This document shows positions 41,382 through 49,403 of a stretch of 64,000 bases of DNA, in pieces. A program made the position numbers and the translations under genes. Each line of letters opens with the position of its first letter. Position 1 is the stretch's first letter. The DNA lies in NCBI RefSeq assembly GCF_013912005.1, contig NZ_JACESB010000012.1, positions 1 through 64,000 on the forward strand, in the 5' to 3' direction. This stretch comes from Brevundimonas sp. (GTDB lineage: Bacteria > Pseudomonadota > Alphaproteobacteria > Caulobacterales > Caulobacteraceae). Under the pieces are notes generated by a model that was given only the letters and a program-made list of their open reading frames with translations, was not told where the DNA came from and made no database searches.

Positions 41382-41558
41382 ATGCACGAGGAACAGCAGG
41401 TGCGCGAGGGCGAGCCCGGCTTCGGCCGCGAGGAGGATCTGGAGGCGGCGCGCCACGGCGGCCGGCCGGCGGAGGCCGACATGGACGCCGATCCGAAGGC
41501 GGCCGCGGACGATCCGCTGACGGTCTCGCCGGATCCCGATGCGGAAGAAGGCCGCTAG
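41382..41558 (+). CDS. Small acidic hypothetical protein (58 aa)
   Basis: This short frame has an excellent ribosome site, AGGAGG, eight bases before its ATG. It encodes 58 residues starting MHEEQQVREGEP, rich in Glu, Asp, Ala and Pro, without cysteine or hydrophobic segments, and probably disordered. It lies 16 bases after the PfpI-family gene, so it is likely in the same transcript. Its TAG stop overlaps the stop of the convergent methyltransferase gene. No function is known; the association with a stress-type protein is the only clue. Confidence 0.65.
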   Translation: MHEEQQVREGEPGFGREEDLEAARHGGRPAEADMDADPKAAADDPLTVSPDPDAEEGR

Positions 41559-42202
41559 AGCGCCCAGACCGCGGACCGCTTGACCTCCTGGTCCTCCAGT
41601 TCGCGGGTGGTCGGCACCCGGTACTCGGCCAGGAAGGTCAGGCCTTCGCGCGGAAAATAGGTGCGCCCGGGATCGCCGATCAGCACCCGGGCGCCGGCCG
41701 CCTTCGCCTGCGCCAGCCACGACAGCACCCGGTCCGTCATCGGCTTCTCGTAGCAGACGTCGCCGGCGCAGATGAGGTCGACGTCCGGCGGCGGCGGGGC
41801 GTCCAGAAGATCGGCCTCCGTAAAGTCGAGCCGCACCCCGTTGGCGGCGGCGTTGGCCTGGACGGCGGCGCCGCAGAAGGGGTCGATGTCGGCGCACAGC
41901 ACAGACGCCGCGCCGGCCCTCGCCGCGGCGACGCCGATGAGGCCGGAGCCGGTCGCGAAGTCGAGCACCCGCCGGCCCGCGACCTCGTGCGGATGATCGA
42001 GCAGATAGCGCGCCAGCGCCTGCCCGCCGGCCCAGGCGAAGGCCCAGAACGGCGGCGGCAGGCCCAGCTCGCCCAGCTCCTCCTCGGTCAGCCGCCAGAT
42101 CGGCGTCACCTCGTCGGCCAGATGCAGCGAGATCTCCGGCGCGTGCGGCACGGGCTGCAGCCGGGTGTTGGCGACGATGAAGGCCGCGGGGTCGGCGATC
42201 AC
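41555..42202 (-). CDS. Class I SAM-dependent methyltransferase (ETFB lysine methyltransferase-like)
   Basis: The 215-residue protein has the SAM motif VLDFATGSGLIGVAAARAG near residue 80, then CADIDPF and a motif IV-like DLICAGDVCYE. The N-terminal EISLHLADEVTPIWRLTEEELGELGLPPPFWAFAW matches the group that includes mammalian ETF-beta lysine methyltransferase and ribosomal L11 methyltransferase relatives. Substrate is probably a protein lysine. The start is a GTG overlapping the TGA of the desaturase gene (GTGA), which suggests translational coupling, although no functional link is evident. Confidence 0.8.
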   Translation of the reverse strand: MIADPAAFIVANTRLQPVPHAPEISLHLADEVTPIWRLTEEELGELGLPPPFWAFAWAGGQALARYLLDHPHEVAGRRVLDFATGSGLIGVAAARAGAASVLCADIDPFCGAAVQANAAANGVRLDFTEADLLDAPPPPDVDLICAGDVCYEKPMTDRVLSWLAQAKAAGARVLIGDPGRTYFPREGLTFLAEYRVPTTRELEDQEVKRSAVWAL

Positions 42203-43134
42203 GAGCGGCCGGAGGCGGTCTTCAGCACCTCCAGGTAGCCGTCCGCCACCTCCATGCGCGCGCCCTGCGGCGTCGTCCGCACCGCGCGGTGCAGGGCGGG
42301 CAGCTTCCAGCACGGCACGTGCATGAACAGGTGGTGCTCGGCGTGGAAGTTGACCCAGTAGGGGGCGATGAAGGCGCGCTCCCACCAGTTGGCCCGGGTG
42401 GTGCGCGCGGCGCGGAAGGGGTCGGTCGCCGAGCCGTCGACGCAGGCGTGCTCGGCGATGTTCCTCAACCGGGTGACCATCGGGAACCAGGTCGCCATCG
42501 GCAGCAGCCACAGGACGAAGTACGCCCACCAGACCCCGAGCAGGCCCAGCCCGGCGAGCAGGGCGAGGTTGACCAGCAGGAAGGGCGCGACGGAGCGGCC
42601 GGTGACGACGGCGCCTTCCGCCACGTCCTCGTCCCGCTTCGAGGCGAAGGCCCGGAAGAGGAACAGCACCCGCTGCTTGAAGAAGGTCTGGCCGGTCAGA
42701 TCGCGGATGATCTTGCGGCGCAGGGAGGCGCGGGTGACCGGGAAGGGGGCGGACAGCACCAGGTCCGGGTCCTCCGGCTGCTGGGCGAACTTGTGGTGGC
42801 TGAGATGGTAGGGCCGGTACAGCCTCAGCGAGGCGCCGATCGGCACGGCGCACAGCCAGTGGCCGAGGAAGTCGTTGAGTCTCGCGTTCGGCGACAGGCC
42901 GCCGTGCGCCGCCTCGTGCATCAGGATGGCGAGGCCCAGCTGGCGCGTGCCGATGACGGCGACGCAGACCGGGATCAGCCACGGCCAGGCGACGCCGACG
43001 GCGACGGCCAGGCCGATGACCGCCCAGCAGTGGGCGACAAGCAGGGGGCCGACCCACGCCGACCGGGTCTGGAACGGCGCCCAGGCCTCGGGCGGGAACA
43101 GGTCGGCGGGACGGGCGCGGGGCGCGGCGGGCAT
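42199..43134 (-). CDS. Membrane fatty acid desaturase
   Basis: The 311-residue protein has the three histidine boxes of di-iron desaturases: HEAAHGG at about residue 73, HLSHHKF at about 110 and HAEHHLF near residue 260. Four or more membrane helices separate them. It would introduce a double bond into an acyl chain, or act on a related lipid such as a carotenoid or sphingolipid. The ATG at 43134 is preferred; two in-frame ATGs (43182, 43221) lie further upstream, the second inside an operator-like palindrome. The divergent membrane protein/XRE gene pair begins 134 bases away. Confidence 0.88.
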   Translation of the reverse strand: MPAAPRARPADLFPPEAWAPFQTRSAWVGPLLVAHCWAVIGLAVAVGVAWPWLIPVCVAVIGTRQLGLAILMHEAAHGGLSPNARLNDFLGHWLCAVPIGASLRLYRPYHLSHHKFAQQPEDPDLVLSAPFPVTRASLRRKIIRDLTGQTFFKQRVLFLFRAFASKRDEDVAEGAVVTGRSVAPFLLVNLALLAGLGLLGVWWAYFVLWLLPMATWFPMVTRLRNIAEHACVDGSATDPFRAARTTRANWWERAFIAPYWVNFHAEHHLFMHVPCWKLPALHRAVRTTPQGARMEVADGYLEVLKTASGRS

Positions 43135-43202
43135 GGCCGAAGGATACGCCCGCCGGCCGGCCTCGCAAGCGAGACCTGCCATGTCAGGCGTTCCTTGCAA
43201 AA

Positions 43203-43220
43203 TGTCATGTTGACATGACA
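43203..43220. promoter_or_regulatory. Operator palindrome 1 of the membrane protein/XRE module
   Basis: TGTCATGT at 43203-43210 and ACATGACA at 43213-43220 form a perfect 8-bp inverted repeat around TG. It lies 48 bases before the start of the membrane-protein gene and within the divergent promoter region of the desaturase. Confidence 0.7.
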
Positions 43221-43229
43221 CGAAGCGGA

Positions 43230-43247
43230 TGTAAGGTACGCCTTACA
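43230..43247. promoter_or_regulatory. Operator palindrome 2 of the membrane protein/XRE module
   Basis: TGTAAGG at 43230-43236 and CCTTACA at 43241-43247 form a perfect 7-bp inverted repeat around TACG, directly before the ribosome site CAGGAGG of the membrane-protein gene. Confidence 0.7.
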
Positions 43248-43267
43248 ACACGTCAGGAGGACTTGTC

Positions 43268-43672
43268 ATGCACGCCATCGGGAAGAACGGCACGCCGGCC
43301 GGCCGCCGGTACGTCGTCCGCACCTTCGCCTTCATGGCTCCGTACGCCGCCATCAACGTCGCCGCCATCTTCGGGGCCTTCGACGAGATCTACGGAAAGC
43401 CCGCCGCCTGGGGTCTGGCGCTGGCGGTTTCGGCCCCGGTGATCGGGCAGATCTGGGCGACCCTGTCGCTGATGAACGAGTCCGACGAGTTCATCCGCGC
43501 GCTGGTCGCCCGCCAGTTCATCCTCGCCGCCGGCCTCGCCATGGCCATCGCCAGCGTCTGGGGCTTCGGCGAGAGCTACGCCGGCGCCTACCACCTGCCG
43601 GTCTGGCTGATCTATCCGCTGTTCTGGGCCTGCTTCGGCGTGGTCGCTCCGTTCGTGCGGAGCAGCCGATGA
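43268..43672 (+). CDS. Small four-helix membrane protein paired with an XRE regulator
   Basis: The 134-residue protein has about four membrane helices (near residues 20-40, 47-67, 83-101 and 110-128) and a short basic N-terminus. I recognise no enzymatic motif. It starts after CAGGAGG. Its TGA overlaps the ATG of the following XRE-type regulator (ATGA), an arrangement seen in widespread two-gene modules of a DUF-type membrane protein and a YozG-like regulator. Two perfect palindromes in its promoter suggest tight control, probably by that regulator. Function unknown. Confidence 0.8.
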   Translation: MHAIGKNGTPAGRRYVVRTFAFMAPYAAINVAAIFGAFDEIYGKPAAWGLALAVSAPVIGQIWATLSLMNESDEFIRALVARQFILAAGLAMAIASVWGFGESYAGAYHLPVWLIYPLFWACFGVVAPFVRSSR

Positions 43673-43866
43673 AAAACCGCCTCAAGCTGCTGCGCGTCGA
43701 GCGCGGCTGGACCCAGGAACAGCTGGGGCAGGCGCTGGGCGTCTCCCGCCAGGCGGTGAACGCCCTCGAGACCGAGAAGCACGACCCGTCGCTGGACCTC
43801 GCCTACCGCATCGCCGTGCTGTTCGCCCGGCCGGTGGAAGACATCTTCGAGAATCCCCACGCCTGA
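43669..43866 (+). CDS. XRE family helix-turn-helix regulator (YozG-like)
   Basis: The 65-residue protein is a single Cro/CI-type DNA-binding domain: KNRLKLLRVERGWTQEQLGQ, then ALGVSRQAVNALETEKHDPS, then LAYRIAVLFARPVEDIF. This is the compact YozG/immR-like type. It is translationally coupled to the membrane protein in front. Such small repressors usually bind as dimers to palindromes, and two perfect ones lie in the promoter of this pair, so autoregulation is likely but unproven. Confidence 0.92.
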   Translation: MKNRLKLLRVERGWTQEQLGQALGVSRQAVNALETEKHDPSLDLAYRIAVLFARPVEDIFENPHA

Positions 43867-43896
43867 CCGGCGCGGACGCAACCCAAGGACATCGCC

Positions 43897-44841
43897 ATGC
43901 TGCACCTCCGCCACTTCGTCGGGCGTTCGACCCTGCGCGCCCTGCTGTTCGCCTCGGCCGCCGCGCTGGCGGCCGGCGGCGCCCTCCTCGCCACCGACGC
44001 CCTGGCGGCCCCGGCCGCAGCCCAGGCGCCGGCCCCCTTCGCCTCCGACCGGCTGTCGGTCGAGGTGGTCGGCTCGGGGCCCGACGTCATCCTGATCCCG
44101 GGCTTTGCCTCGTCGCGGGAGGTCTGGCGGGCCGAGGCGGACCGGCTCAAGGGGACGCACCGCGTGCATCAGGTGCAACTGGCGGGCTTCGCCGGCGAGC
44201 CGTGGACCCACGGCGACGGGCCGTTTCTCGAGCCGATGCTGGCCGAGCTGGCGCGTTATGTCCGGGAGCAGGGACTGGAGCGGCCGGCGGTGATCGGCCA
44301 TTCGATGGGCGGGCTGACCGGCCTGATGCTGGCGCAGCGTCATCCGGAGCTGGTCGGGCGGGTGATGAGCGTCGACAGCCTGCCCTTCTTCAGCGTGCTC
44401 TACGGACCGACCGCCACGGTCGAGAGCGCGCGGCCGTTCGCCGACCGGACGGCGGCCGCGATCCGCGGCATGGACCCGGCCGCCTTCCGGGCCGGGCAGG
44501 TCCAGACCGCCGCGACCATGGCCCGGGATCCGGCCGTCCGCGAGGCCATGGTCGAGTGGTCCGTGGCTTCGGACCGTCAGGCCATGGCGGCGGCGATCAG
44601 CGAGGTGATGACCACCGACGTCCGGCCCGCACTCGCCGCCATGACCACGCCGGTGTGGGCGGTCTACGCCGCCGACGCCGACGGCGGCGCGCCCGCGGCC
44701 ATGGCCGACGCCCTGTGGGGCCGCGAGTACGCCGGCCTGCCGGGGGTCCGGCTGGAGCGGGTCGACGGCAGCCGGCACTTCATCATGGCGGACCAGCCGG
44801 CGCGGCTCGCCGCCCTCGTCGATCAGTTCCTCGCCGACTGA
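43897..44841 (+). CDS. Secreted alpha/beta hydrolase
   Basis: The 314-residue protein has an N-terminal hydrophobic leader (about residues 12-43, ending AAPAAAQA) that should export it. The hydrolase core has LIPGFASS as oxyanion region, GHSMGGL with nucleophile Ser136, and a late VDGSRHFIMADQP with the catalytic histidine. Substrate cannot be inferred; esterase or lipase-like activity is plausible. It begins 30 bases after the XRE regulator gene and may be cotranscribed. Its last 19 bases overlap the end of the convergent lipoprotein gene. Confidence 0.85.
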   Translation: MLHLRHFVGRSTLRALLFASAAALAAGGALLATDALAAPAAAQAPAPFASDRLSVEVVGSGPDVILIPGFASSREVWRAEADRLKGTHRVHQVQLAGFAGEPWTHGDGPFLEPMLAELARYVREQGLERPAVIGHSMGGLTGLMLAQRHPELVGRVMSVDSLPFFSVLYGPTATVESARPFADRTAAAIRGMDPAAFRAGQVQTAATMARDPAVREAMVEWSVASDRQAMAAAISEVMTTDVRPALAAMTTPVWAVYAADADGGAPAAMADALWGREYAGLPGVRLERVDGSRHFIMADQPARLAALVDQFLAD

Positions 44842-45674
44842 TCCATGCCCGGGGTCACGTCCCCGACCTTGGTCGGCTGACCCCCGAACTCGTCGGCGTA
44901 GGCGGGGGCGAGCAGCGAGCGGAACACCGTGGCCGGGATCGCCAGTTCATAGGCGCCCTCGGCGTAGGGGCCGACCTGGTAGGGGCCGATCAGGAAGGTC
45001 AGGCCGGCCGCCTTGCCGGGGGCCGAGCCGGGCGTCAGCACGAAGGGGGTGGCGGAAGCGTGCGGGCAGGCCCAGTCGTCGCCGTTCAGGGTCAGGGAGG
45101 CGCTGTCGGGCACGCGGGCGCGCTTGGCCGCGTTGACCGCCGAGCACAGGGCCTGGTCGAGCACCGACAGGTCGGCGCCCTTCCGGAACAGGTCGGAGAA
45201 GCCGATCTCCCGCTTCAGCGCCTTGTCCCACAGCAGGCCGGTGGTCAGGGTGTTGGGGTGGGCCCCGCCGGACCAGTCGTAGTCGACCCGCTTGAGGCTG
45301 AGCAGCTTCCCGGTCTGGCCGGCGACCGCATACTCGATGGTCTTGGCGTAGGGCGGCATGGATTCGTCGAAGCCGGCCTCGGTGCGTTCGCCCTGGGCGC
45401 CCTCGACGAACTGGCGCAGCTTGCGCACCTCCTCGCTGTAGAGGCGGGCGTGCAGGTCCGTCTGCGGCTTCAGCCCCTCGGGCAGGGCGAGGCTGACCTC
45501 GGCCCACGGCGTCTTCGTCTCGAACTTCAGCGGCGCCGCGGCGTCGGCGGGGGTGACCACGGCGGCCGCGCCGGGGGCGGGGGCTCCGGGTTCGGCCGCG
45601 CGCTCGCGGTTGCAGGCGGCGAGGACGCCGCACAGCGCGGCGGCGGTCAGCAGCAGGCGGACGGGAGCGGACAT
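44823..45674 (-). CDS. DUF3298/DUF4163-type lipoprotein
   Basis: The 283-residue protein has a lipobox LAAC with Cys21. After a Pro/Ala-rich linker come a DUF4163-like region (KTPWAEVSLALPEGL, LYSEEVRKLRQFV) and a DUF3298-like domain with YDWSGGAHPNTLTTGLLWDKALKREIGFSDLF, the typical signature, ending IPATVFRSLLAPAY. These domains occur in envelope proteins (RsiV-like and others) of unclear role, some binding peptidoglycan fragments or lysozyme. It is 11 bases downstream of ubiA on the same strand and may share its transcript. Confidence 0.82.
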   Translation of the reverse strand: MSAPVRLLLTAAALCGVLAACNRERAAEPGAPAPGAAAVVTPADAAAPLKFETKTPWAEVSLALPEGLKPQTDLHARLYSEEVRKLRQFVEGAQGERTEAGFDESMPPYAKTIEYAVAGQTGKLLSLKRVDYDWSGGAHPNTLTTGLLWDKALKREIGFSDLFRKGADLSVLDQALCSAVNAAKRARVPDSASLTLNGDDWACPHASATPFVLTPGSAPGKAAGLTFLIGPYQVGPYAEGAYELAIPATVFRSLLAPAYADEFGGQPTKVGDVTPGMDQSARN

Positions 45675-45685
45675 GCGGATCTCCT

Positions 45686-46720
45686 TCACAGCGGCAGCGT
45701 AGCCGCGCCGAGAATGATGGCGAGAAACAGGACGAGGCCGGCGTCGCGGTTGGATTTGAAAAGCTGCAGGGCCAGGGCCGGGTCGTCGGGCCGCAGCCGC
45801 CGGGTCTGGCGCAGCAGGTGCAGGGCGTAGACCCCCAGGACCAGCCAGAACAGGGCGCCGAGCCCGGCCGCCGCGCCGGCCGCGCCGGCGAGAATGGCGG
45901 CGAGCAGGTAGAACAGGCTGACGCCCGGCCGGACGTTCTCGCCCAGCCGGCGGGCCGAGGACTTCACCCCGACCATGGCGTCGTCCTCGATGTCCTGCAG
46001 GGCGTAGATGGTGTCGTAGCCGAGGGTCCAGAACACGCCGCCGAGGTAGAGGAGGAGGGCGGGAAGCCAGGCCTGCCACGCCATGGCCAGCGCGTGGCCG
46101 CCCGCGGGCGGCGCCTGCCACCAGAAGGGACGCAGCTCGTCGCGCAGCTCCGGCGGCAGGATGACGGCGGCGGCCAGCGGCAGGGCGGCGGCGAAGCCCA
46201 TCAGGGCGCCCCAGTTGAAGGTCAGCCCCAGCCAGGCCTGCGGCCACCAGGTGATCCGCTTCATGAAGGGGTAGGCGGCGACGAGGGCGAGGGAGGCGAC
46301 CCCGAGCAGCAGGGTGGTGGTGTTCAGGGTCAGCAGGATCAGCAGGCTGACCAGCGAGCAGCCGACCACGAAGGCCCAGGCCTGTTTCACCGAGATTCGG
46401 CCGGAGGGGATCGGCCGCATCGCGGTGCGCGCCACCCGGGCGTCGAAATCCCGGTCGACGATGTCGTTGAAGGCGCAGCCGGCGGCCCGCATCAGTCCGG
46501 CCCCGAGGGCGAAGCCGAGGAACAGCCAGGCGTCGTAGAGGTCCGGCGTCTTGCGGTACTGGGCCAGCGCCAGGGCGATGCCCTGCCAGCCCGGCAGCAG
46601 CAGCAGCCAGATTCCGATCGGGCGGTCGAACCGCCCCAGCTTCAGCCACGGCTTCAGCCCCTCCGGCGCATGCCGGTCGACCCAGTTGGCGCCGGCGTCG
46701 GGCAGGGGGGCGGAGGTCAT
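45686..46720 (-). CDS. ubiA: 4-hydroxybenzoate octaprenyltransferase
   Basis: The 344-residue inner-membrane protein has about nine helices and both Asp-rich motifs of UbiA prenyltransferases: NDIVDRDFD in the first half and the YDTIYALQDIEDD region in the second. RFDRPIGIWLLLLPGWQG and RTAMRPIPSG complete the pattern. It joins the polyprenyl tail to 4-hydroxybenzoate in ubiquinone synthesis. It is about 20-50 residues longer than E. coli UbiA. The LigD gene lies 52 bases upstream on the same strand, with no evident functional tie. Confidence 0.94.
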   Translation of the reverse strand: MTSAPLPDAGANWVDRHAPEGLKPWLKLGRFDRPIGIWLLLLPGWQGIALALAQYRKTPDLYDAWLFLGFALGAGLMRAAGCAFNDIVDRDFDARVARTAMRPIPSGRISVKQAWAFVVGCSLVSLLILLTLNTTTLLLGVASLALVAAYPFMKRITWWPQAWLGLTFNWGALMGFAAALPLAAAVILPPELRDELRPFWWQAPPAGGHALAMAWQAWLPALLLYLGGVFWTLGYDTIYALQDIEDDAMVGVKSSARRLGENVRPGVSLFYLLAAILAGAAGAAAGLGALFWLVLGVYALHLLRQTRRLRPDDPALALQLFKSNRDAGLVLFLAIILGAATLPL

Positions 46721-46772
46721 GCGGCGGTTGTAGCGGGCCCCCGCCCGTGTTCCAACCGTCCCGCCGGCCGGG

Positions 46773-49370
46773 TCAGAGCCCCAGCTTTTTCAGCACCGGC
46801 CGCAGGTCGGCCTCCGCGGCGCGGAAATCCTTCCACGGGTCCGGCTTCTTCAGCAGGGCGGCGGCGTCGTGCAGGGTGTAGGCCTTCGGGTCGAGGCCCT
46901 TCTTCACCTGCCCCCACGACAGGGGGAAGGCGAGTCCGGCGCCCGGCCGCGCCCGCGGCGACCACGGCGCCACCGCGGTGGCCATGCGCCCGTTGCGCAG
47001 GTAGTCGAGGAAGATCTTCCCGCCCCGCGCCTTCTTGGCGAGGGTGGTGGTGAAGCGGTCGGGCTGCGCCCGGCGCATGATCTCCGACACCTCCTTCGCA
47101 AAGGCCTTGCACTGGTCCCACTCGACCCGCGCCTTCGCGTCGGCGCGGATGGGCACGACCACGTGCAGCCCCTTGCCGCCGGTGGTCTTGACGAAGGGGG
47201 TCAGCCCCAGCCCCTCCAGCTCCTTGCGCACCCTCTTCGCGGCGTCGATGACGTCGTCGAAGTCGAGGCCCTCGTCGGGGTCGAGGTCGAAGGTGACCTG
47301 CTCCGGCGTCTCGGGATCGTCGGGCTTGCAGCCCCACGGGTGCAGCTCCAGCCCGCCCGACTGGCCGATGGCCACCAGGCCGCCCGCGTCCGACACGCCG
47401 ACGTAGGGCTTGCGCTCCTTCACGTCGATCAGCTTCAGCCGCGGATTGGAGCCGGGCATGGCGTGACGCTGGAAGAATTTCTCGCCGGTGATGCCTTCGG
47501 GGGCGCGGATGATCGACACCGGCCGGTCGGCCACGTGCGGCAGGAGGCGCTCCGCCGCCATCTCGTAGTAACGCACCAGCTCCGCCTTGGTGATCGCCGG
47601 CTTCCCGTCCGCCGCGGGCCACAGCACCTTGTCGGGGTTGGAGATGGTCACGCCCGAGACGACCAGCTTGCCCTTGCGCGGCCGCTCTCCCGGCACGGCC
47701 AGGCCGGGCAGGTCGGCCGGCGCGCCCGGCTCCTTCGACGCCTTCGACGGCGCCTGCGGCCGGTCCGTCACCTCGGTCGCGGGCTTGTCGTCGCGCAGCC
47801 CCTTGAACGCCGCCTGCCGGATCGAGCCGGTGTCCGTGTAGCCGCCGTGCTCGATCTCGGCGACCAGGGTCGGCGTGGTCCAGTGGGTGCTCAGGCCGGC
47901 GGTCCGGGTCTTCTTCGGCGCCCCCTTGCCGACGAAGGGGCTGCGGTCGGTCTCGGCCGCCTTGAGGGCGGGCAGCAGGGTCTTCAGCAGGGTCTGGTTG
48001 TAGCCGGTGCCGACGCGGCCGAGGTGGCGCAGGCCGTCCTTGTCGCGGACCCCGACGATCAGCGAGCGGAAGCGGCTCCCCTCGGCGGTCCAGCCGCCGA
48101 TGATCACCTCGTCGCGCCCGCGGCACTTGGACTTCAGCCAGGTGGTGGAGCGACCCTCCGTGTACGGAGCGTCCAGCTTCTTGGAGATTACGCCCTCGAG
48201 ATCCATCCGGCAGGCGCTCTCGAGGATGGCCTGGCCGGTGGTGGCGAAGTGGTCGACGTAGCGGATCCGGCCGCGGGCGGCCCTCGGGATGCGGTCGATG
48301 TACGCCTGCAGGCGGGCCTTGCGGTGGGACAGCGGCAGCTTGCGCAGGTCCTCGGGGCCTTCGAAGAGCAGGTCGAAGGCGAAGTAGACCAGCTCGCCGG
48401 TGCGCCGCTCCGAGATCGCCGCCTGCAGGGCGGAGAAGTCCGGCATGTGGTACTCGGCCAGGGCGCACAGCTCGCCGTCGACCACCGCGTCCGGCCATTG
48501 CGCCGCGTCGGCGGCCAGCTCCGGAAATTTGTCGGACCAATCCAGCCCCTTGCGGGTGCGGATCGTGGCCCGCCCGCCCCCGGTCCCCACCTGCAGCCGG
48601 TAGCCGTCGAACTTGATCTCGTGCGCCCAGCCGGTCCCCTGCGGCGGGTAGTCGGCGACCTTGCACAGCTGGATCGGCACGAAGGCGTGCGGCTTGCTCG
48701 CCTGCTCCGTCACCGCCGGGCGCGCCTTCGGCTTCGGCGGGGCCTTGCGCGTGGTCGTCTTCGGCGACCCCCAGGTCTTCTTCCCTTCGGCGATCTCGGC
48801 CAGCGAACGGCCGGTGGTCACCGAGGCGTCGATCTCCATGTTGGCGTCGCCCTCGCCGGGCACGGCGAATTCGTCCTTCTCCTTGATCAGCAGCCAGTTG
48901 TTGCGCTTCGACGGCTTGCCGCGATCGCCCTTCAGCCGGATCAGCGCCCACTTGCCCGACAGCCGCTCGCCGTGGAGCACCATCTTGACGTTGCCGCGGG
49001 CGAAGGCGGCGTCGAGGTCGTCCTCCTGCGGCTCCCATTCGCCGACATCCCACATCTGCACCGTGCCGGCGCCGTAGTTGCCGGCCGGGATGGTCCCCTC
49101 GAACGAGCCGTAGTCGAGCGGATGGTCCTCGACCTCCACCGCCAGCCGCTTCACGGCCGGGTCGCGCGACGGCGCCTTGGTCACCGCCCAGGACTTGAGC
49201 ACCCCGTCCAGCTCGATGCGGAAGTCGTAGTGCAGCCGCGTCGCCGCGTGACGCTGGATCAGGTAGCGCAGGCCCGACTTGCGGGCGCGGCCCTTCTTCC
49301 CCGCGGGCTCGGGCGTGGCGGCGAAATTCCGCTTCTTCTTGTAGGTGTCGAGTTCGCCCTTGGCCGCCAT
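46773..49370 (-). CDS. ligD: Non-homologous end-joining DNA ligase D
   Basis: The 865-residue protein has three domains. The first is a 3'-phosphoesterase (about residues 30-165; the metal-site residues His41, His47, Asp49 and His83 are present). The second is an ATP-dependent ligase (from about 230, with the adenylated Lys253 in EIKFDGYRL). The third is an archaeo-eukaryotic-type polymerase/primase at the C-terminus (from about 570, with DLDPDEGLDFDDV metal aspartates). This is the PE-LIG-POL order of Pseudomonas LigD. It repairs double-strand breaks with Ku. No ku gene lies in this window, although it is often adjacent. The ATG at 49370 is preferred to one six codons upstream. Confidence 0.95.
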   Translation of the reverse strand: MAAKGELDTYKKKRNFAATPEPAGKKGRARKSGLRYLIQRHAATRLHYDFRIELDGVLKSWAVTKAPSRDPAVKRLAVEVEDHPLDYGSFEGTIPAGNYGAGTVQMWDVGEWEPQEDDLDAAFARGNVKMVLHGERLSGKWALIRLKGDRGKPSKRNNWLLIKEKDEFAVPGEGDANMEIDASVTTGRSLAEIAEGKKTWGSPKTTTRKAPPKPKARPAVTEQASKPHAFVPIQLCKVADYPPQGTGWAHEIKFDGYRLQVGTGGGRATIRTRKGLDWSDKFPELAADAAQWPDAVVDGELCALAEYHMPDFSALQAAISERRTGELVYFAFDLLFEGPEDLRKLPLSHRKARLQAYIDRIPRAARGRIRYVDHFATTGQAILESACRMDLEGVISKKLDAPYTEGRSTTWLKSKCRGRDEVIIGGWTAEGSRFRSLIVGVRDKDGLRHLGRVGTGYNQTLLKTLLPALKAAETDRSPFVGKGAPKKTRTAGLSTHWTTPTLVAEIEHGGYTDTGSIRQAAFKGLRDDKPATEVTDRPQAPSKASKEPGAPADLPGLAVPGERPRKGKLVVSGVTISNPDKVLWPAADGKPAITKAELVRYYEMAAERLLPHVADRPVSIIRAPEGITGEKFFQRHAMPGSNPRLKLIDVKERKPYVGVSDAGGLVAIGQSGGLELHPWGCKPDDPETPEQVTFDLDPDEGLDFDDVIDAAKRVRKELEGLGLTPFVKTTGGKGLHVVVPIRADAKARVEWDQCKAFAKEVSEIMRRAQPDRFTTTLAKKARGGKIFLDYLRNGRMATAVAPWSPRARPGAGLAFPLSWGQVKKGLDPKAYTLHDAAALLKKPDPWKDFRAAEADLRPVLKKLGL

Positions 49371-49403
49371 GTCTGCTCGAACGCCCAAGCTGCGCCGTCG
49401 TTG

